Source of the DNA: Beijerinckia sp. L45
GTDB taxonomy: Bacteria; Pseudomonadota; Alphaproteobacteria; Rhizobiales; Beijerinckiaceae
Assembly (NCBI RefSeq): GCF_009765775.1
Contig: NZ_LMUU01000158.1
Coordinates: forward strand, 1-60,573
Direction of reading: 5' to 3'
DNA length: 60,573 nt
The notes under the pieces are model-generated. The model did no database searches. It was not told the origin of the DNA and worked only from the letters and a program-made list of their open reading frames with translations. Each line of letters starts with the position of its first letter. Positions within the stretch are counted from its first letter, which is position 1. Below, in pieces: positions 34,723 through 43,642 of this stretch. The translations under genes and the position numbers were made by a program.

Positions 34723-35030
34723 GTGGCTTGGCGCCTTTCGATTACCCGGAAAGCAGTCCTGGATCTGGCCCAGGTCCGTCGATGGCTTCGGCAGCCGGGA
34801 GCTGGAGCAAAAGCCCGCCGGCGTCTGTCGCAAATCCGAGGTGCCATTGCAGATCTTCGTATCCAGCCGATGCTTTGGCCGGTGGGTGATGTCGAAAGCG
34901 TTCGCGAACGGCCGTCACTGGATATCGAATCCTTTACACGGTGAAGCCCGACTCCAGCGAGACCACGACGTCTGGTGACATCACTGTCGTGCGCATCTTC
35001 GGCCCCGGCCAGGACCGGGGCGAGCTTTAG
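34723..35030 (+). pseudogene. RelE/ParE-type toxin, frameshifted
   Basis: The first frame (GTG at 34723) reads WRLSITRKAVLDLAQVRRWL up to VRERP, clearly ParE, then runs off into nonsense and stops at 34944. From 34914 a second frame resumes the toxin: TGYRILYTVKPDSS and later VVRIFGPGQDRGEL, ending with TAG at 35028-35030. Joining the two needs a single-base shift near 34909-34914. The C-terminal half, with the usual ParE Tyr-Arg and Gly-Pro-Gly-Gln-Asp-Arg end, is thus present but out of frame. A sequencing error cannot be excluded. Confidence 0.78.
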
Positions 35031-35039
35031 CGCCGTCCC

Positions 35040-36128
35040 CTACTGCCAGCCCTGTAACTCACGCTCGACGACGGTGCGGATCACCTTCATGCCCTCTTCC
35101 TCGGCGTTGAGACACGGCAGATAAGCATACTGTTCGCCGCCGGCATGGATGAAATACTCGCGGTTCTCGACGTTGAGCTCTTCCAGCGTCTCCAGGCAAT
35201 CCGCGGAAAAGCCTGGCGCCAGGATCGCCATGCGCTTCACGCCCTTCGCGGCAAGGGCTTTGATCGTCTCGTCGGTATAGGGCTTCAGCCATTCCGCCGC
35301 GCCGAAGCGGGACTGAAAGCTCATCTGGAATTTCTCCGCCGACCAGCCGAGTTTTTCGCGCATCAGCCGATAGGTCTTCACGCAATGGCAGTGATAGGGG
35401 TCGCCCTTGATCAGATAGGCCTTCGGCACGCCGTGGAACGAGGCGAGGACGACCTCGGGCTCGAAGTCGAGTTTGGCGAGGTCGGCGAGCATCTTGGCGC
35501 AGAGCGCGTCGATATAGGCGGGGTCGTCGTGGTAGGGCGGCGACACGCGGATGCTCGGCTGCCAGCGCATCTTCATCAAAGCGCGAAAGGCCTGGTCGCA
35601 GGCCGTCGCCGAGGTGGCGCCGGCATATTGCGGATAGAGCGGCACCAGCAGGATGCGGTCGCAGCCCTGGGCGACCAGCGCCTTGAGCCGGTCTTCCACA
35701 GCGGGCTTGCCGTAGCGCATCGCCCAGTCGACGCAGATGCGCGGATCCTCGACCAGAGCCGCAAGAGCATCCGATTGCGCGCGCGTGATCGTCTTCAGCG
35801 GGCTCTCGTCGCGCTCTCTGTTCCAGATCGACGCGTAATCCTTGCCCTTGCGGCCCGGGCGCGTCGTCAGGATGACGAGGTTCAGGATCGGCCACCACAG
35901 CAGGCGGTTGATCTCGATGACGCGGCGGTCCGACAGGAATTCCTTGAGATAGCGCCGCATCGACCAATAGTCGGTTCCCTCGGGGGTGCCGAGGTTCATC
36001 AGCAGCACGCCGATGCGGCCGATCCTGACCGGAGGATGGTCCCCGGGAAGCGGCCCGACCGGCACCGATCCGGCCTTGGCGGCCAGCGTCGCGGACGCCG
36101 TGGAGGACACGGGAGGCATGGCGTTCAT
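35040..36128 (-). CDS. hemH: Ferrochelatase
   Basis: Inserts ferrous iron into protoporphyrin IX (or acts in the coproporphyrin route) as the last step of heme synthesis. The 362-residue protein has the N-terminal GVLLMNLGTPEGTDYWSMRR, the catalytic His in LASFHGVPKAYLIKGDPY, and the second active-site motif LAPGFSADCLETLEEL. Two CHC-like Cys (HCHCVKTY) are typical of alphaproteobacterial enzymes that may carry a 2Fe-2S cluster. I chose ATG 36128, with AGGA upstream; an ATG at 36146 is also possible. No other heme genes are adjacent; hemF lies 18 kb away. Confidence 0.94.
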   Translation of the reverse strand: MNAMPPVSSTASATLAAKAGSVPVGPLPGDHPPVRIGRIGVLLMNLGTPEGTDYWSMRRYLKEFLSDRRVIEINRLLWWPILNLVILTTRPGRKGKDYASIWNRERDESPLKTITRAQSDALAALVEDPRICVDWAMRYGKPAVEDRLKALVAQGCDRILLVPLYPQYAGATSATACDQAFRALMKMRWQPSIRVSPPYHDDPAYIDALCAKMLADLAKLDFEPEVVLASFHGVPKAYLIKGDPYHCHCVKTYRLMREKLGWSAEKFQMSFQSRFGAAEWLKPYTDETIKALAAKGVKRMAILAPGFSADCLETLEELNVENREYFIHAGGEQYAYLPCLNAEEEGMKVIRTVVERELQGWQ

Positions 36129-36278
36129 CGAAAGATCCTGTTGCATCGCGAAGTCGGCCGGCGCCGGATGGCCGGGCCTCGTTCCATGCCGGGAAGCGCA
36201 GATTGGAATGATTGTAGTGCGTGATCGTAATCGTGTCACGGAGGCGGCGTAACACCCGAGCTCCCAGGAGAGCCGATC

Positions 36279-37826
36279 TTGACCGCGTTTACACGGCGCC
36301 AGACTCTAGCAAGCCTTCTCGCCGGAGGCGCCGCGACGTTTGCGCGCGAGGCTCGCGCCGCGTTCGATGCGCAGCCCGCCGATGCCGTGGCCCGCATGAC
36401 CTTCGTTCTCGTCAACGACGTCTATGAGATCGATCAGGGTGCCAAAGGACGCGGCGGCTTTCCTCGTCTGGCGGTGATCAAGGCAGAGCGCGCGCAGGCT
36501 TCTGCTGCGGGGCGGCGTCTGATCTTCGTCCATGCCGGCGACACGCTGTCGCCGAGCCTGCTGTCGAGCCTCGACCAGGGCGCGCATATGGTCACGCTGT
36601 TCGATCAACTCGGGGTCGATGTGTTCGTGCCGGGAAACCACGAGTTCGATTTCGGAGCTGACATCTATCGCACGCGCATGGGCGAAGGTCGGTTCCAGGT
36701 GCTCGCCGCCAACATGCGGGATGGCGAGAACCAGCCTTTGCCAGGCCATCATGACGACTGGCGGTTCGCCGTCGGCGGCGTCAGCATCGCGATGATCGGC
36801 GCGGCGTTCGACGCCACGGCGAGCCTGTCGCATTCCGACGGCATCCTGTTCGCGCCGACGCCGCAGACCATCCGCGACAAGGCTGGCGCGGCGCGCAAGG
36901 ACGGGGCAGACTTCGTCGTCGCCGTCGTGCACGCCGACAAGGCGGCAGGCGCCGCGATCATGAACGCCCATGTCGTGGATCTCATCCTTGGCGGCCACAA
37001 CCACGATCTTCACATCGACTTCGACGGACGCACCGCCTTTGCGGAATCCTCGCAGGACGCGAATTACGTCACCGCGATCGACCTCGACATTGCGGTCACG
37101 CTGAAAGACGGCGCCCGGACGGTATCCTGGTGGCCGGAGTTTCGCGTCACCGACACCGCGACGGTGGCGCCGGACCCGGCGATGCTGACTACTGTCCGCG
37201 GCTATCAGGCGACGCTCGCCAAGACGCTCGACGTCGACCTCGCCACGCTTGCCGCGCCGCTCGACAGCCGGTCGGAGGCGGTGCGAAGCGGCGAAACCGC
37301 GATCGGCGACTTCTTCGCCGATGCCTTGTGCAGCGGCACGGGTGCCGACATCGCGCTGCTGAACGGCGGTGGCATCCGCGGCAACACCACCTATGATGTC
37401 GGCACGGTGATCACCCGGCGCACGATCCTGACCGAGCTGCCGTTCGGCAACAAGACGCTGGTCACATCGGTGACCGGCCGAGCGGTGCTCGACGCTCTGG
37501 AAAACGGGCTGGCGTTCGCCGAGGGCCCGAGCGGCCGCTTTCCGCAGATCGCCGGCATGCGCATCGTGGCGAGCGCCGCCGCGCCGCGTGGTTCGCGCGT
37601 GCGAAGCGTCATGATCGCCGGTGTCCCGCTCGATCCCGCCAGGAGCTACAAAGTGGCGAGCAACGACTTCATGACCCGCGGTGGCGACGGCTACGCGATG
37701 TTGGCGGGGTCGACGAAGGTCACCGTGGACAGCGGCGACGCGCTCGTCGCGCAGACGGTGATGGACTATGCGCAGGCGACGAAGACGATCGACGTCAAGG
37801 TGGATGGGCGCATGCTTCTGCAGTGA
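36279..37826 (+). CDS. Exported 5'-nucleotidase/UshA-type metallophosphatase
   Basis: A 515-residue enzyme that hydrolyses nucleotides or related phosphate esters, probably in the periplasm. It starts from TTG at 36279 with AGGAG about eight bases before, and its N-terminus (TRRQTLASLLAGGAATFARE) looks like a Tat signal. The metallophosphatase half shows VLVNDVYEID, VHAGDTLSPS, PGNHEFDFG and LGGHNHDLH with the metal-binding Asp, His and Asn. The C-terminal half has the nucleotide-binding motifs NGGGIRGN, LPFGNKTLV and SNDFMTRGGDGY. Substrate is not defined. Confidence 0.9.
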   Translation: MTAFTRRQTLASLLAGGAATFAREARAAFDAQPADAVARMTFVLVNDVYEIDQGAKGRGGFPRLAVIKAERAQASAAGRRLIFVHAGDTLSPSLLSSLDQGAHMVTLFDQLGVDVFVPGNHEFDFGADIYRTRMGEGRFQVLAANMRDGENQPLPGHHDDWRFAVGGVSIAMIGAAFDATASLSHSDGILFAPTPQTIRDKAGAARKDGADFVVAVVHADKAAGAAIMNAHVVDLILGGHNHDLHIDFDGRTAFAESSQDANYVTAIDLDIAVTLKDGARTVSWWPEFRVTDTATVAPDPAMLTTVRGYQATLAKTLDVDLATLAAPLDSRSEAVRSGETAIGDFFADALCSGTGADIALLNGGGIRGNTTYDVGTVITRRTILTELPFGNKTLVTSVTGRAVLDALENGLAFAEGPSGRFPQIAGMRIVASAAAPRGSRVRSVMIAGVPLDPARSYKVASNDFMTRGGDGYAMLAGSTKVTVDSGDALVAQTVMDYAQATKTIDVKVDGRMLLQ

Positions 37827-37856
37827 CGTCGCGCGCCGCTGCGGTCGGCAGCGATG

Positions 37857-38675
37857 TCAGGATGTCCGACAGGCGAAAAAATGATCCACCGGGCCAGGAC
37901 CGGTGCCGACATTGAGCGCGTCGGCGCCCGCCAAGGCCGCGGTCAGATAGGCCTTGGCCTCCCGCACCGCCTCGACGAGCGGCAGGCCTTTGGCGAGGTA
38001 TGCCGCGATGGCGGACGACAGCGTGCAGCCGGTGCCATGGGTGTTGCGCGTGTCGATCCGTTTGGCCGAAAACCAGGTGAACGCCTCGCCGTCGAACAGG
38101 ACATCGTCCGATCGATCGGTCGCGCCGTGGCCGCCCTTGATCAGCCAGGCGGCGGCGCCGCCGGCCCGCAAGGTCGCCGCGACCGATTCCATGGCGGCGC
38201 GGCTCGGCGTGACCGTGATGTCGCCAAGCCGCGCGGCCTCGGCGAGGTTCGGCGTGACAAGGATCGCGAGCGGAAACAGATGCTGGCGCATCGCCGCGAT
38301 CACCGCATCGCTTCCGAGCACCGCGCCGGATGTGGCGACGAGGACGGGATCGAGCACGATCGGAACGCCTGGATGCGACGCCAGCACGGCGGCCACGGCT
38401 TCGACGATCTCGGGTGACCCGAGCATGCCGATCTTGACCGCGGCAACCTCGATATCGGCGAAGATCATCGCGATCTGCTCACCGACGAAGTCCGGCGGCA
38501 CCATATGGACGGCGCTGACTCCCAGGGTGTTCTGCGCGGTCAATGCCGTCAGGGCTGCCATGCCGTGGCAGCCGAGTGCGGCGAAGGTTTTGAGGTCGGC
38601 CTGGATGCCGGCGCAGCCGCCGGGGTCGGAGCCAGCGATCGACAGAACGTTTGGAATCGGAGGACCGCCGCTCAA
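37857..38675 (-). CDS. thiD: Hydroxymethylpyrimidine/phosphomethylpyrimidine kinase
   Basis: Phosphorylates HMP and HMP-P in thiamine biosynthesis. The 272-residue ribokinase-fold enzyme has the N-terminal [20 protein letters not shown], the [11 protein letters not shown] motif and the anion-hole/catalytic motif [17 protein letters not shown] (Asp replaced by His-Gly-Thr-Gly-Cys as in ThiD). TTG at 38675 is used because the stop of the upstream ligase-like gene overlaps it (TTGA) and homologues begin [11 protein letters not shown]. No TPP riboswitch is seen upstream and no thiC/thiE lies close by. Confidence 0.95.
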   Translation of the reverse strand: MSGGPPIPNVLSIAGSDPGGCAGIQADLKTFAALGCHGMAALTALTAQNTLGVSAVHMVPPDFVGEQIAMIFADIEVAAVKIGMLGSPEIVEAVAAVLASHPGVPIVLDPVLVATSGAVLGSDAVIAAMRQHLFPLAILVTPNLAEAARLGDITVTPSRAAMESVAATLRAGGAAAWLIKGGHGATDRSDDVLFDGEAFTWFSAKRIDTRNTHGTGCTLSSAIAAYLAKGLPLVEAVREAKAYLTAALAGADALNVGTGPGPVDHFFACRTS

Positions 38676-39904
38676 TTGAGCGGGCGCTCGTCGACGATCA
38701 CGCCCTCGTCGTCCGGCAGCGACCCCGGCGTCACGAATTCGATCGTTCCGCGTATCTGGGTGATCTTATGCAGGGTTTCGGTCAGGCTCTCGCTCATGCT
38801 GGCTTCGTCGCCGCGATGCTCGGCGCGAAGGATCAGCACATCCTGCTCCTTGGCGCGGCGGACGACCAGGCGCAGGCGGCCGAGGTTCGGGTGCCGTCGC
38901 GCGATCTCGACGATATGCTCGGAATGAAGGCGCATGCCGCAAAACTCCGCACCCTCGGCGGCATGTTCGACAGGCGCGCGAATGCGGGTATTCGTGCGGC
39001 CGCATGCCGACGGATGCGGCAGAATCGCCGAAATCGCGCCGGTGCCGAAGCGAAGCAGGGGATAGTCCGCGTTGAGACGCGTGACGACCATCTCGCCTGC
39101 CTCTCCCGGCTCGACGAGCGCGGCGCCGCCCGGGACGACGAGCTCGAGGATCAGGCCTTCGTTTAGGGTAAAACCATCCGGTGTGCCGCTTTCGTAGGCG
39201 ACGAGCCCGAGCTCGGCCGTCGCGAACGCTCGCGTGACGGCAACGCCGCGCAAATGAAACTCGTTGCGAAGCCCGGCGCCGAGCGGCCCCATCACAAGAG
39301 CGTGCTTGATGGACGACACGTCGACCTCGTGTTCTCCGGCATAGTCGAGAAGCGATTTGAGATGCTCGGCCGTGCCGCTGAAGAACCGCGGCTTGATGCG
39401 GGCGATCGCCCGGACCTTGACGCTCATCGGCGCGCCGGCGAGCGGCATCACGGGACAACCGAGGGCATAGGCCCCGGATGCCACGATATGGCCTTGCGCA
39501 CCCCAATCGTAGGAGAAGGCGTTGACGACAACGCTTCCTTTGCGCAGCCCGGCCGCGTAGAGCGCTCGTGCGGCGCCCCACCAGTCTTTTGCCTGGCCTT
39601 CGGGCGCGGCCATCAGGCCGTCCCCGACGATGATCTGCTTCATCGCGCCGGGGCGCGTCGCGCAGGTCCCGCCGAATGGTGGCGCGTCGACCTGCAAAGC
39701 TTCCAAGTCCCGGCGCCGGACAATCGGAATGCGCGCCAGGTCGGCGCGTGTCGCGAGCATCGCGACGTCGAAACCCTTCAACTGCGCGCGCAGAGCCGGG
39801 ACGCGCGACTTGGCGACCGTGAGAATATGCCGCAAGTCGCGAAAAAGAATGGATTCACGGGTCTGCGGGACGCGAGTTTCGAGACGGTCGAAAAGATCGG
39901 GCAT
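38672..39904 (-). CDS. PaaK-like AMP-dependent ligase family protein with degenerate motifs
   Basis: A 410-residue protein related to phenylacetate-CoA ligases: [20 protein letters not shown] at the start, [23 protein letters not shown] and [13 protein letters not shown] in the right order. The Gly/Ser/Thr-rich nucleotide loop of adenylating enzymes (normally SSGTTGxP) is replaced around residue 85 by [11 protein letters not shown], and the usual ribose-binding Asp after the arginine strand is Ala (RFGTGAIS). Adenylation may therefore be altered or lost. The gene overlaps thiD by four bases, so it is co-translated with it. ATG at 39904 is chosen for similarity; a start 11 codons earlier exists. 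Function unknown. Confidence 0.75.
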   Translation of the reverse strand: MPDLFDRLETRVPQTRESILFRDLRHILTVAKSRVPALRAQLKGFDVAMLATRADLARIPIVRRRDLEALQVDAPPFGGTCATRPGAMKQIIVGDGLMAAPEGQAKDWWGAARALYAAGLRKGSVVVNAFSYDWGAQGHIVASGAYALGCPVMPLAGAPMSVKVRAIARIKPRFFSGTAEHLKSLLDYAGEHEVDVSSIKHALVMGPLGAGLRNEFHLRGVAVTRAFATAELGLVAYESGTPDGFTLNEGLILELVVPGGAALVEPGEAGEMVVTRLNADYPLLRFGTGAISAILPHPSACGRTNTRIRAPVEHAAEGAEFCGMRLHSEHIVEIARRHPNLGRLRLVVRRAKEQDVLILRAEHRGDEASMSESLTETLHKITQIRGTIEFVTPGSLPDDEGVIVDERPLN

Positions 39905-40150
39905 AGCGATCATCGGTAGCGCAGACAACGTTAACAAAGGGCTTCCTACTAAACGACATGTCCGGGCGCGGCGCGAGTCGCCATTTGGATCGAAGGCCGC
40001 CCTTCGATCATTTGGTTCGTGCTGTGGCAGGTTGGTATCGCTCGACGAAGGTTTGAGAGAGCGAAGGATGTCGCCGGCATTTTACCGATCGTCTTTAGCA
40101 AAGAGCAAAAACCGGTGCCGCTGTGAGCGGGCTGCCGGTGAATTGAAGAC

Positions 40151-40669
40151 CTAGACCGCGCGATGTGAAATGGCGCGCGGGCGCTTTCCTTGCTTTCTGC
40201 GGAATGGTCGGCCAGCGAGGTGGATCAGACCGCCGCCGAAAACGAAGCCGATGACGCCGAGCACGATCGCTTCGATAGAAACGGGCAAGGCAGGCTCGAA
40301 GCTTTGCAGCGCACGGCTTGCGACCATCTCGTCGTAGTGCGTCGCGAGCGTTGCGAGGCGACCGACGGGACCGTCGGATTGCATCTGCTTCTGCGTTTCG
40401 CTCAGCCGTTGGAGTCGCGCAATCAACTCCTGCATCTGGGTGCCGCGCTGCTGCACGAACGAGTCGCTGTTGGCGTGCAACCGATCGAGGCCGCCCTGTT
40501 CGGTCAGGCCCTGCTGCTGGCTGTCGCTATCGAAGCGCGCAACGATGGCCGAGAGTTCGTCAATGGCGCCGCCGAGACGCTGGCGATACTGCTCGGCGTA
40601 TTCAGGCAACTGGGTCATTGCCATGCCGACTATCAAAGCAAAAAATAAAGCAATGCGGCGAAAGACCAT
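40151..40669 (-). CDS. DUF2937 membrane protein
   Basis: A 172-residue protein of the DUF2937 type: N-terminal hydrophobic helix (IALFFALIVGMAMTQLPEYA), a long charged, partly coiled-coil middle with many Gln and Arg residues (about 25-120), and a C-terminal membrane helix (IEAIVLGVIGFVFGGGLIHL) followed by a basic tail. The start is ATG 40669 and not the in-frame ATG at 40690, because the latter falls on the -10 element of the EcfG-like promoter just upstream. Function unknown; stress-response control is predicted. Confidence 0.8.
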   Translation of the reverse strand: MVFRRIALFFALIVGMAMTQLPEYAEQYRQRLGGAIDELSAIVARFDSDSQQQGLTEQGGLDRLHANSDSFVQQRGTQMQELIARLQRLSETQKQMQSDGPVGRLATLATHYDEMVASRALQSFEPALPVSIEAIVLGVIGFVFGGGLIHLAGRPFRRKQGKRPRAISHRAV

Positions 40670-40689
40670 TGGTAATGCCCCCGTGGACA

Positions 40690-40715
40690 AACGAGCAGCA
40701 CCTGCGCTTCGTTCC
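40690..40715 (-). promoter_or_regulatory. EcfG-type promoter for the DUF2937 gene
   Basis: On the minus strand GGAAC (40715-40711) and CGTT (40693-40690) are separated by exactly 17 bases, the same arrangement as at 18146-18171. The gene starts about 21 bases after the -10 element, giving a short leader of about 14 nt with a GGGGG run that could act as the ribosome-binding site. Confidence 0.6.
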
Positions 40716-40752
40716 GCCGCGCGTTCCGACTCCTTACAAAAGACGTGCCCTT

Positions 40753-41757
40753 TTAAGGCAATGTCAGCAGACCGGCTTCGCCAGCTTCCGTGCCGAAGAG
40801 GAGGCGCGTGCCATCGTTACTCCAGACAAGAGCCGTGATCGGCGACCGATCGCCGTCGGGCCGACGCACCAGCATCTCGCTGCCGTCGTTCAACCGCACC
40901 AGCAGGATCCAGCCGTCCTCGAAACCGATGGCGAGGAGCAGCGCCTTAGAATTGCACGCCACGCGCGCAACCTTTGCCTTGCGGGCCGCGAGTTCGCGCG
41001 GCTGTTTATTCATCGGCCCGTCTTTGTCTTTGAACGGCCAGATCACGCAGGAATCGGCGCCGGACGTGGCGAGCCAGAATCCGTCCGCCGACCAGGACAT
41101 GGAGCGCACCTTGGCGGGGTAGCCGCTCATCCGCATGTGCGCCTTGTCGGCAATACGCCAGCCGTGCAACGCGTTTTCCTGCATCGACGTCACGAGAAAG
41201 CGCCCGTCCGGCGACACGGTCACGTCGAGATGCGAACCCTTCCATTCAAAAGCTTCGGGCGGTGATTCCGTGTTGGGGAACCACAGCGCAGCGCCGCCGT
41301 AGTACGCCATAGCGACGCGGTAGCCCTTCGGCGTGAAAACAAGCCCCCGCGCCGTCGTCGGCGCGCTCACCCGTTTCGTTGCGCCTTTGGCATCACGACA
41401 AAACACGTCCTTGCCGCAGGCCCACGCTATCGCGCCGTCGTCGCGCGCGGTCAGCGCGTCGATCCACCTGCCTTTGGTCGCGGAAATCTCTTCGCAGGCG
41501 CCGGTCGCATCGGTGCGCACGACGCGCCCGTCGTCGCCGCCCGTGACGACGGCTTTGCCGGCCTGTGCCGTCACGAGGATCGCGCCGTCGGGATGTGCCG
41601 CGACGCGCGTCTGCGCGCCGTGCTCGCCGAGCAGGATCTCGCCGCCATCGAGCACGATAGCCGGCGTCTTGCCAAGAAATGCGACCGCCGATACGGGCGC
41701 GCCGGCTTCGAGCATCACGACATGGTCGCGAAGCGATTGTGTCTTTTCATCGACCAT
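40753..41757 (-). CDS. WD40-repeat protein linked to CobW GTPase
   Basis: A 334-residue cytosolic beta-propeller. Repeats of about 40 residues are visible, for example AAHPDGAILVTAQAGKAVVT, SPDGRFLVTSMQENALHGWR and SWSADGFWLATSGADSCVIW, enough for six or seven blades. No signal peptide is seen. Its start is six bases after the stop of the His-rich CobW gene, so the two form an operon. Pairing with CobW suggests help in metal delivery or complex formation; inference. Confidence 0.82.
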   Translation of the reverse strand: MVDEKTQSLRDHVVMLEAGAPVSAVAFLGKTPAIVLDGGEILLGEHGAQTRVAAHPDGAILVTAQAGKAVVTGGDDGRVVRTDATGACEEISATKGRWIDALTARDDGAIAWACGKDVFCRDAKGATKRVSAPTTARGLVFTPKGYRVAMAYYGGAALWFPNTESPPEAFEWKGSHLDVTVSPDGRFLVTSMQENALHGWRIADKAHMRMSGYPAKVRSMSWSADGFWLATSGADSCVIWPFKDKDGPMNKQPRELAARKAKVARVACNSKALLLAIGFEDGWILLVRLNDGSEMLVRRPDGDRSPITALVWSNDGTRLLFGTEAGEAGLLTLP

Positions 41758-41763
41758 TTGCAG

Positions 41764-42876
41764 TTATGCCGCACAGGCCAGAAAGCCCTGCCGGATCTCG
41801 TCTTCCTTGAGGTGACGACCGATGAAGACCATGCGGCTGATCCGCGCCTCGTCGGGCTTCCATTCGCGCTGCAGATCGCCGTCGAGAATCATGTGGACGC
41901 CCTGATAGACGAAGCGCCGCGGCTCGTTCTTGAACGCGAGAATACCCTTGGAGCGCAGGATGGCGGCGCCTTCGCGCTGAATGTAATCCTGGATCCACGG
42001 CAGGAATTTTTCCGGATCGACATCGCCGTCGATGCGCACTGAGAGCGACTGCATGTCTTCGTCGTGGTAATGCTTGGCGCCGCCGTGACCGTGGGCTTTG
42101 TGCCCATGACTGTCGTGTTCATGACCGTCGTTGCCATGCTTGTGATCGTCATGCTTGTGACCGTGGTCATGATGATCATGCCCATGATGGTCGTGCCCGT
42201 GGTCGTGGTGATCTTCGACCTCGAGGAACGTCGGCTCGATATCGAGGATACGGTCGAGATCGAAGGCGTTGCGGCCGAGCACCGCGTCGAGCGGCACGGC
42301 GCAGCGCTCCGTCTTGTGCAGCGTGGCATAGGGATTGATGCCGCGGATGCGCGCCTCGACCTCGCGCAGCTCTTCCGCGCTGACGAGATCTGTCTTGTTG
42401 AGAATGATGACGTCGGCGAAGGCGATCTGGTTCTTGGCTTCCGGCGCATCGCGCAGGCGGTCGCTCAGCCATTTCGCGTCGGCGATGGTGACGACGGCAT
42501 CGAGGCGCGACTTCGCCTGCACGTCCTGGTCGACGAAGAAGGTCTGCGCCACGGGCGCCGGATCGGCGAGACCGGTCGTCTCGATGATGATCGCGTCGAA
42601 CTTGCCCTTGCGCTTCATCAGACCTTCGATGATGCGGATGAGATCGCCGCGCACGGTGCAGCAGATGCAGCCGTTGTTCATCTCGAAGACTTCCTCGTCG
42701 GCGCCGACGACGAGATCGTTGTCGATGCCGATCTCGCCGAACTCGTTGACGATGACGGCGTACTTCTGGCCGTGCTGCTCGGTGAGAATGCGGTTGAGGA
42801 GCGTCGTCTTGCCGGCGCCGAGATAGCCGGTCAGCACCGTGACGGGGATTTTTTCGTTACCAGCCGTTCCGCTCAT
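41764..42876 (-). CDS. CobW/COG0523 GTPase with His-rich metal-binding loop
   Basis: A 370-residue G3E-family GTPase, the group of zinc, cobalt and other metal chaperones. P-loop GYLGAGKTT at about residues 16-24, the metal-binding CxCC motif in [12 protein letters not shown], the base-recognition NKTD and the C-terminal CobW_C domain are all present. Between them lies a segment of about 50 residues dominated by His and Asp ([18 protein letters not shown] and onward) for metal storage or transfer. Start ATG 42876 (MSGTAGNEK) was chosen over an in-frame ATG 17 codons earlier. Zinc is the most likely metal, though not proven. Confidence 0.92.
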   Translation of the reverse strand: MSGTAGNEKIPVTVLTGYLGAGKTTLLNRILTEQHGQKYAVIVNEFGEIGIDNDLVVGADEEVFEMNNGCICCTVRGDLIRIIEGLMKRKGKFDAIIIETTGLADPAPVAQTFFVDQDVQAKSRLDAVVTIADAKWLSDRLRDAPEAKNQIAFADVIILNKTDLVSAEELREVEARIRGINPYATLHKTERCAVPLDAVLGRNAFDLDRILDIEPTFLEVEDHHDHGHDHHGHDHHDHGHKHDDHKHGNDGHEHDSHGHKAHGHGGAKHYHDEDMQSLSVRIDGDVDPEKFLPWIQDYIQREGAAILRSKGILAFKNEPRRFVYQGVHMILDGDLQREWKPDEARISRMVFIGRHLKEDEIRQGFLACAA

Positions 42877-42931
42877 CACATGTCTCCGGGCGACGCCCCG
42901 GACGAAGCCGGAGCCGAAAGGAGGCATCGAT

Positions 42932-42953
42932 ATAGGGATATATTATAGCAGCG
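42932..42953 (-). promoter_or_regulatory. AT-rich promoter region of the CobW gene
   Basis: Reading towards the CobW gene, TATAAT (42947-42942) sits about 66 bases before the ATG, in an AT-rich patch (TATATCCCTATA) that stands out in this GC-rich DNA. It could hold a -10 element and a metal-regulator (Zur-like) site, but I see no full palindrome. Confidence 0.3.
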
Positions 42954-43047
42954 GGAAGGCTTTTCGCGCAGGACGCGGCGCCCGCCTCCCGATGCCGCCG
43001 CAATTTGGGACTAGCCGGGCGTCGATGAAGCTGATGAAACGAGCGCC

Positions 43048-43620
43048 ATGAAACGCCTCCTGCCCCTTCTCGCTTTCGTCGTCGGCTTCCTCGCCCTCGG
43101 CTTCGCCGTGGTCACCATCGTGCTCCCGCACAATCGCGCGACGACCGTATCGATCGGCGGCCCTTTCGCACTGACGGCGCCGGACGGGCGCACCGTGACG
43201 GACAAGGACGTGGCCGGACGTCCTTACCTCGTGTTCTTCGGTTACACGCATTGTCCGGACGTCTGCCCGGCGTCGCTGGCCGAAATCTCCGCCGTGTTCA
43301 AGGAACTGGGCGACGACACCAAGGCCACCGCCCTGTTCATCTCCGTCGATCCCGAGCGCGACACGCCGGCCGCGATGAAGGAATACATGTCGAGCTTCGA
43401 TCCGCGGATCATCGGCCTCTCCGGCACGCCCGAGGCGACCGCCGCCGTGGAAAAGGAATTCAAGGCCTATTCGAAGAAGGTGCCCGACAAGGACGGCACC
43501 TACACGATGGACCACGTCGCCCTGACCTACCTGATGGACAAGAACGGCCAGTTCGCCGGCGCCTTCAATCTCGACCAGCCGGCGAAAGACGCCGCCGCGG
43601 AGTTGAAGCGGTATTTCTGA
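43048..43620 (+). CDS. SCO1/SenC-type copper chaperone
   Basis: A 190-residue thioredoxin-fold membrane-anchored protein that helps load copper into cytochrome c oxidase. One N-terminal helix (LLAFVVGFLALGFAVVTIVL), then the copper-binding CPDVCP in GYTHCPDVCPASLAEI and the third ligand His in TMDHVALTYL. Length fits. It is divergent from the CobW gene; no oxidase genes are adjacent, and the bc1 complex genes lie 14 kb away. Confidence 0.94.
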   Translation: MKRLLPLLAFVVGFLALGFAVVTIVLPHNRATTVSIGGPFALTAPDGRTVTDKDVAGRPYLVFFGYTHCPDVCPASLAEISAVFKELGDDTKATALFISVDPERDTPAAMKEYMSSFDPRIIGLSGTPEATAAVEKEFKAYSKKVPDKDGTYTMDHVALTYLMDKNGQFAGAFNLDQPAKDAAAELKRYF

Positions 43621-43642
43621 CGTCTGGGCTGAGTGCCGAAGG

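Noticed and set aside
35002-35022. GCCCCGG/CCGGGGC hairpin after the ParE region
   Set aside because: It falls inside the frame-shifted toxin's conserved C-terminal codons (Gly-Pro-Gly-Gln-Asp-Arg), so coding explains it.
37827-38700. TPP riboswitch near thiD
   Set aside because: No thi-box-like sequence is found before the ligase gene (39905-40150) or before thiD, which overlaps its neighbour.
42064-42230. Direct-repeat-like run of CATGAT/CATG units
   Set aside because: It encodes the His/Asp-rich loop of the CobW protein; the repetition is a codon effect, not a CRISPR or regulatory array.
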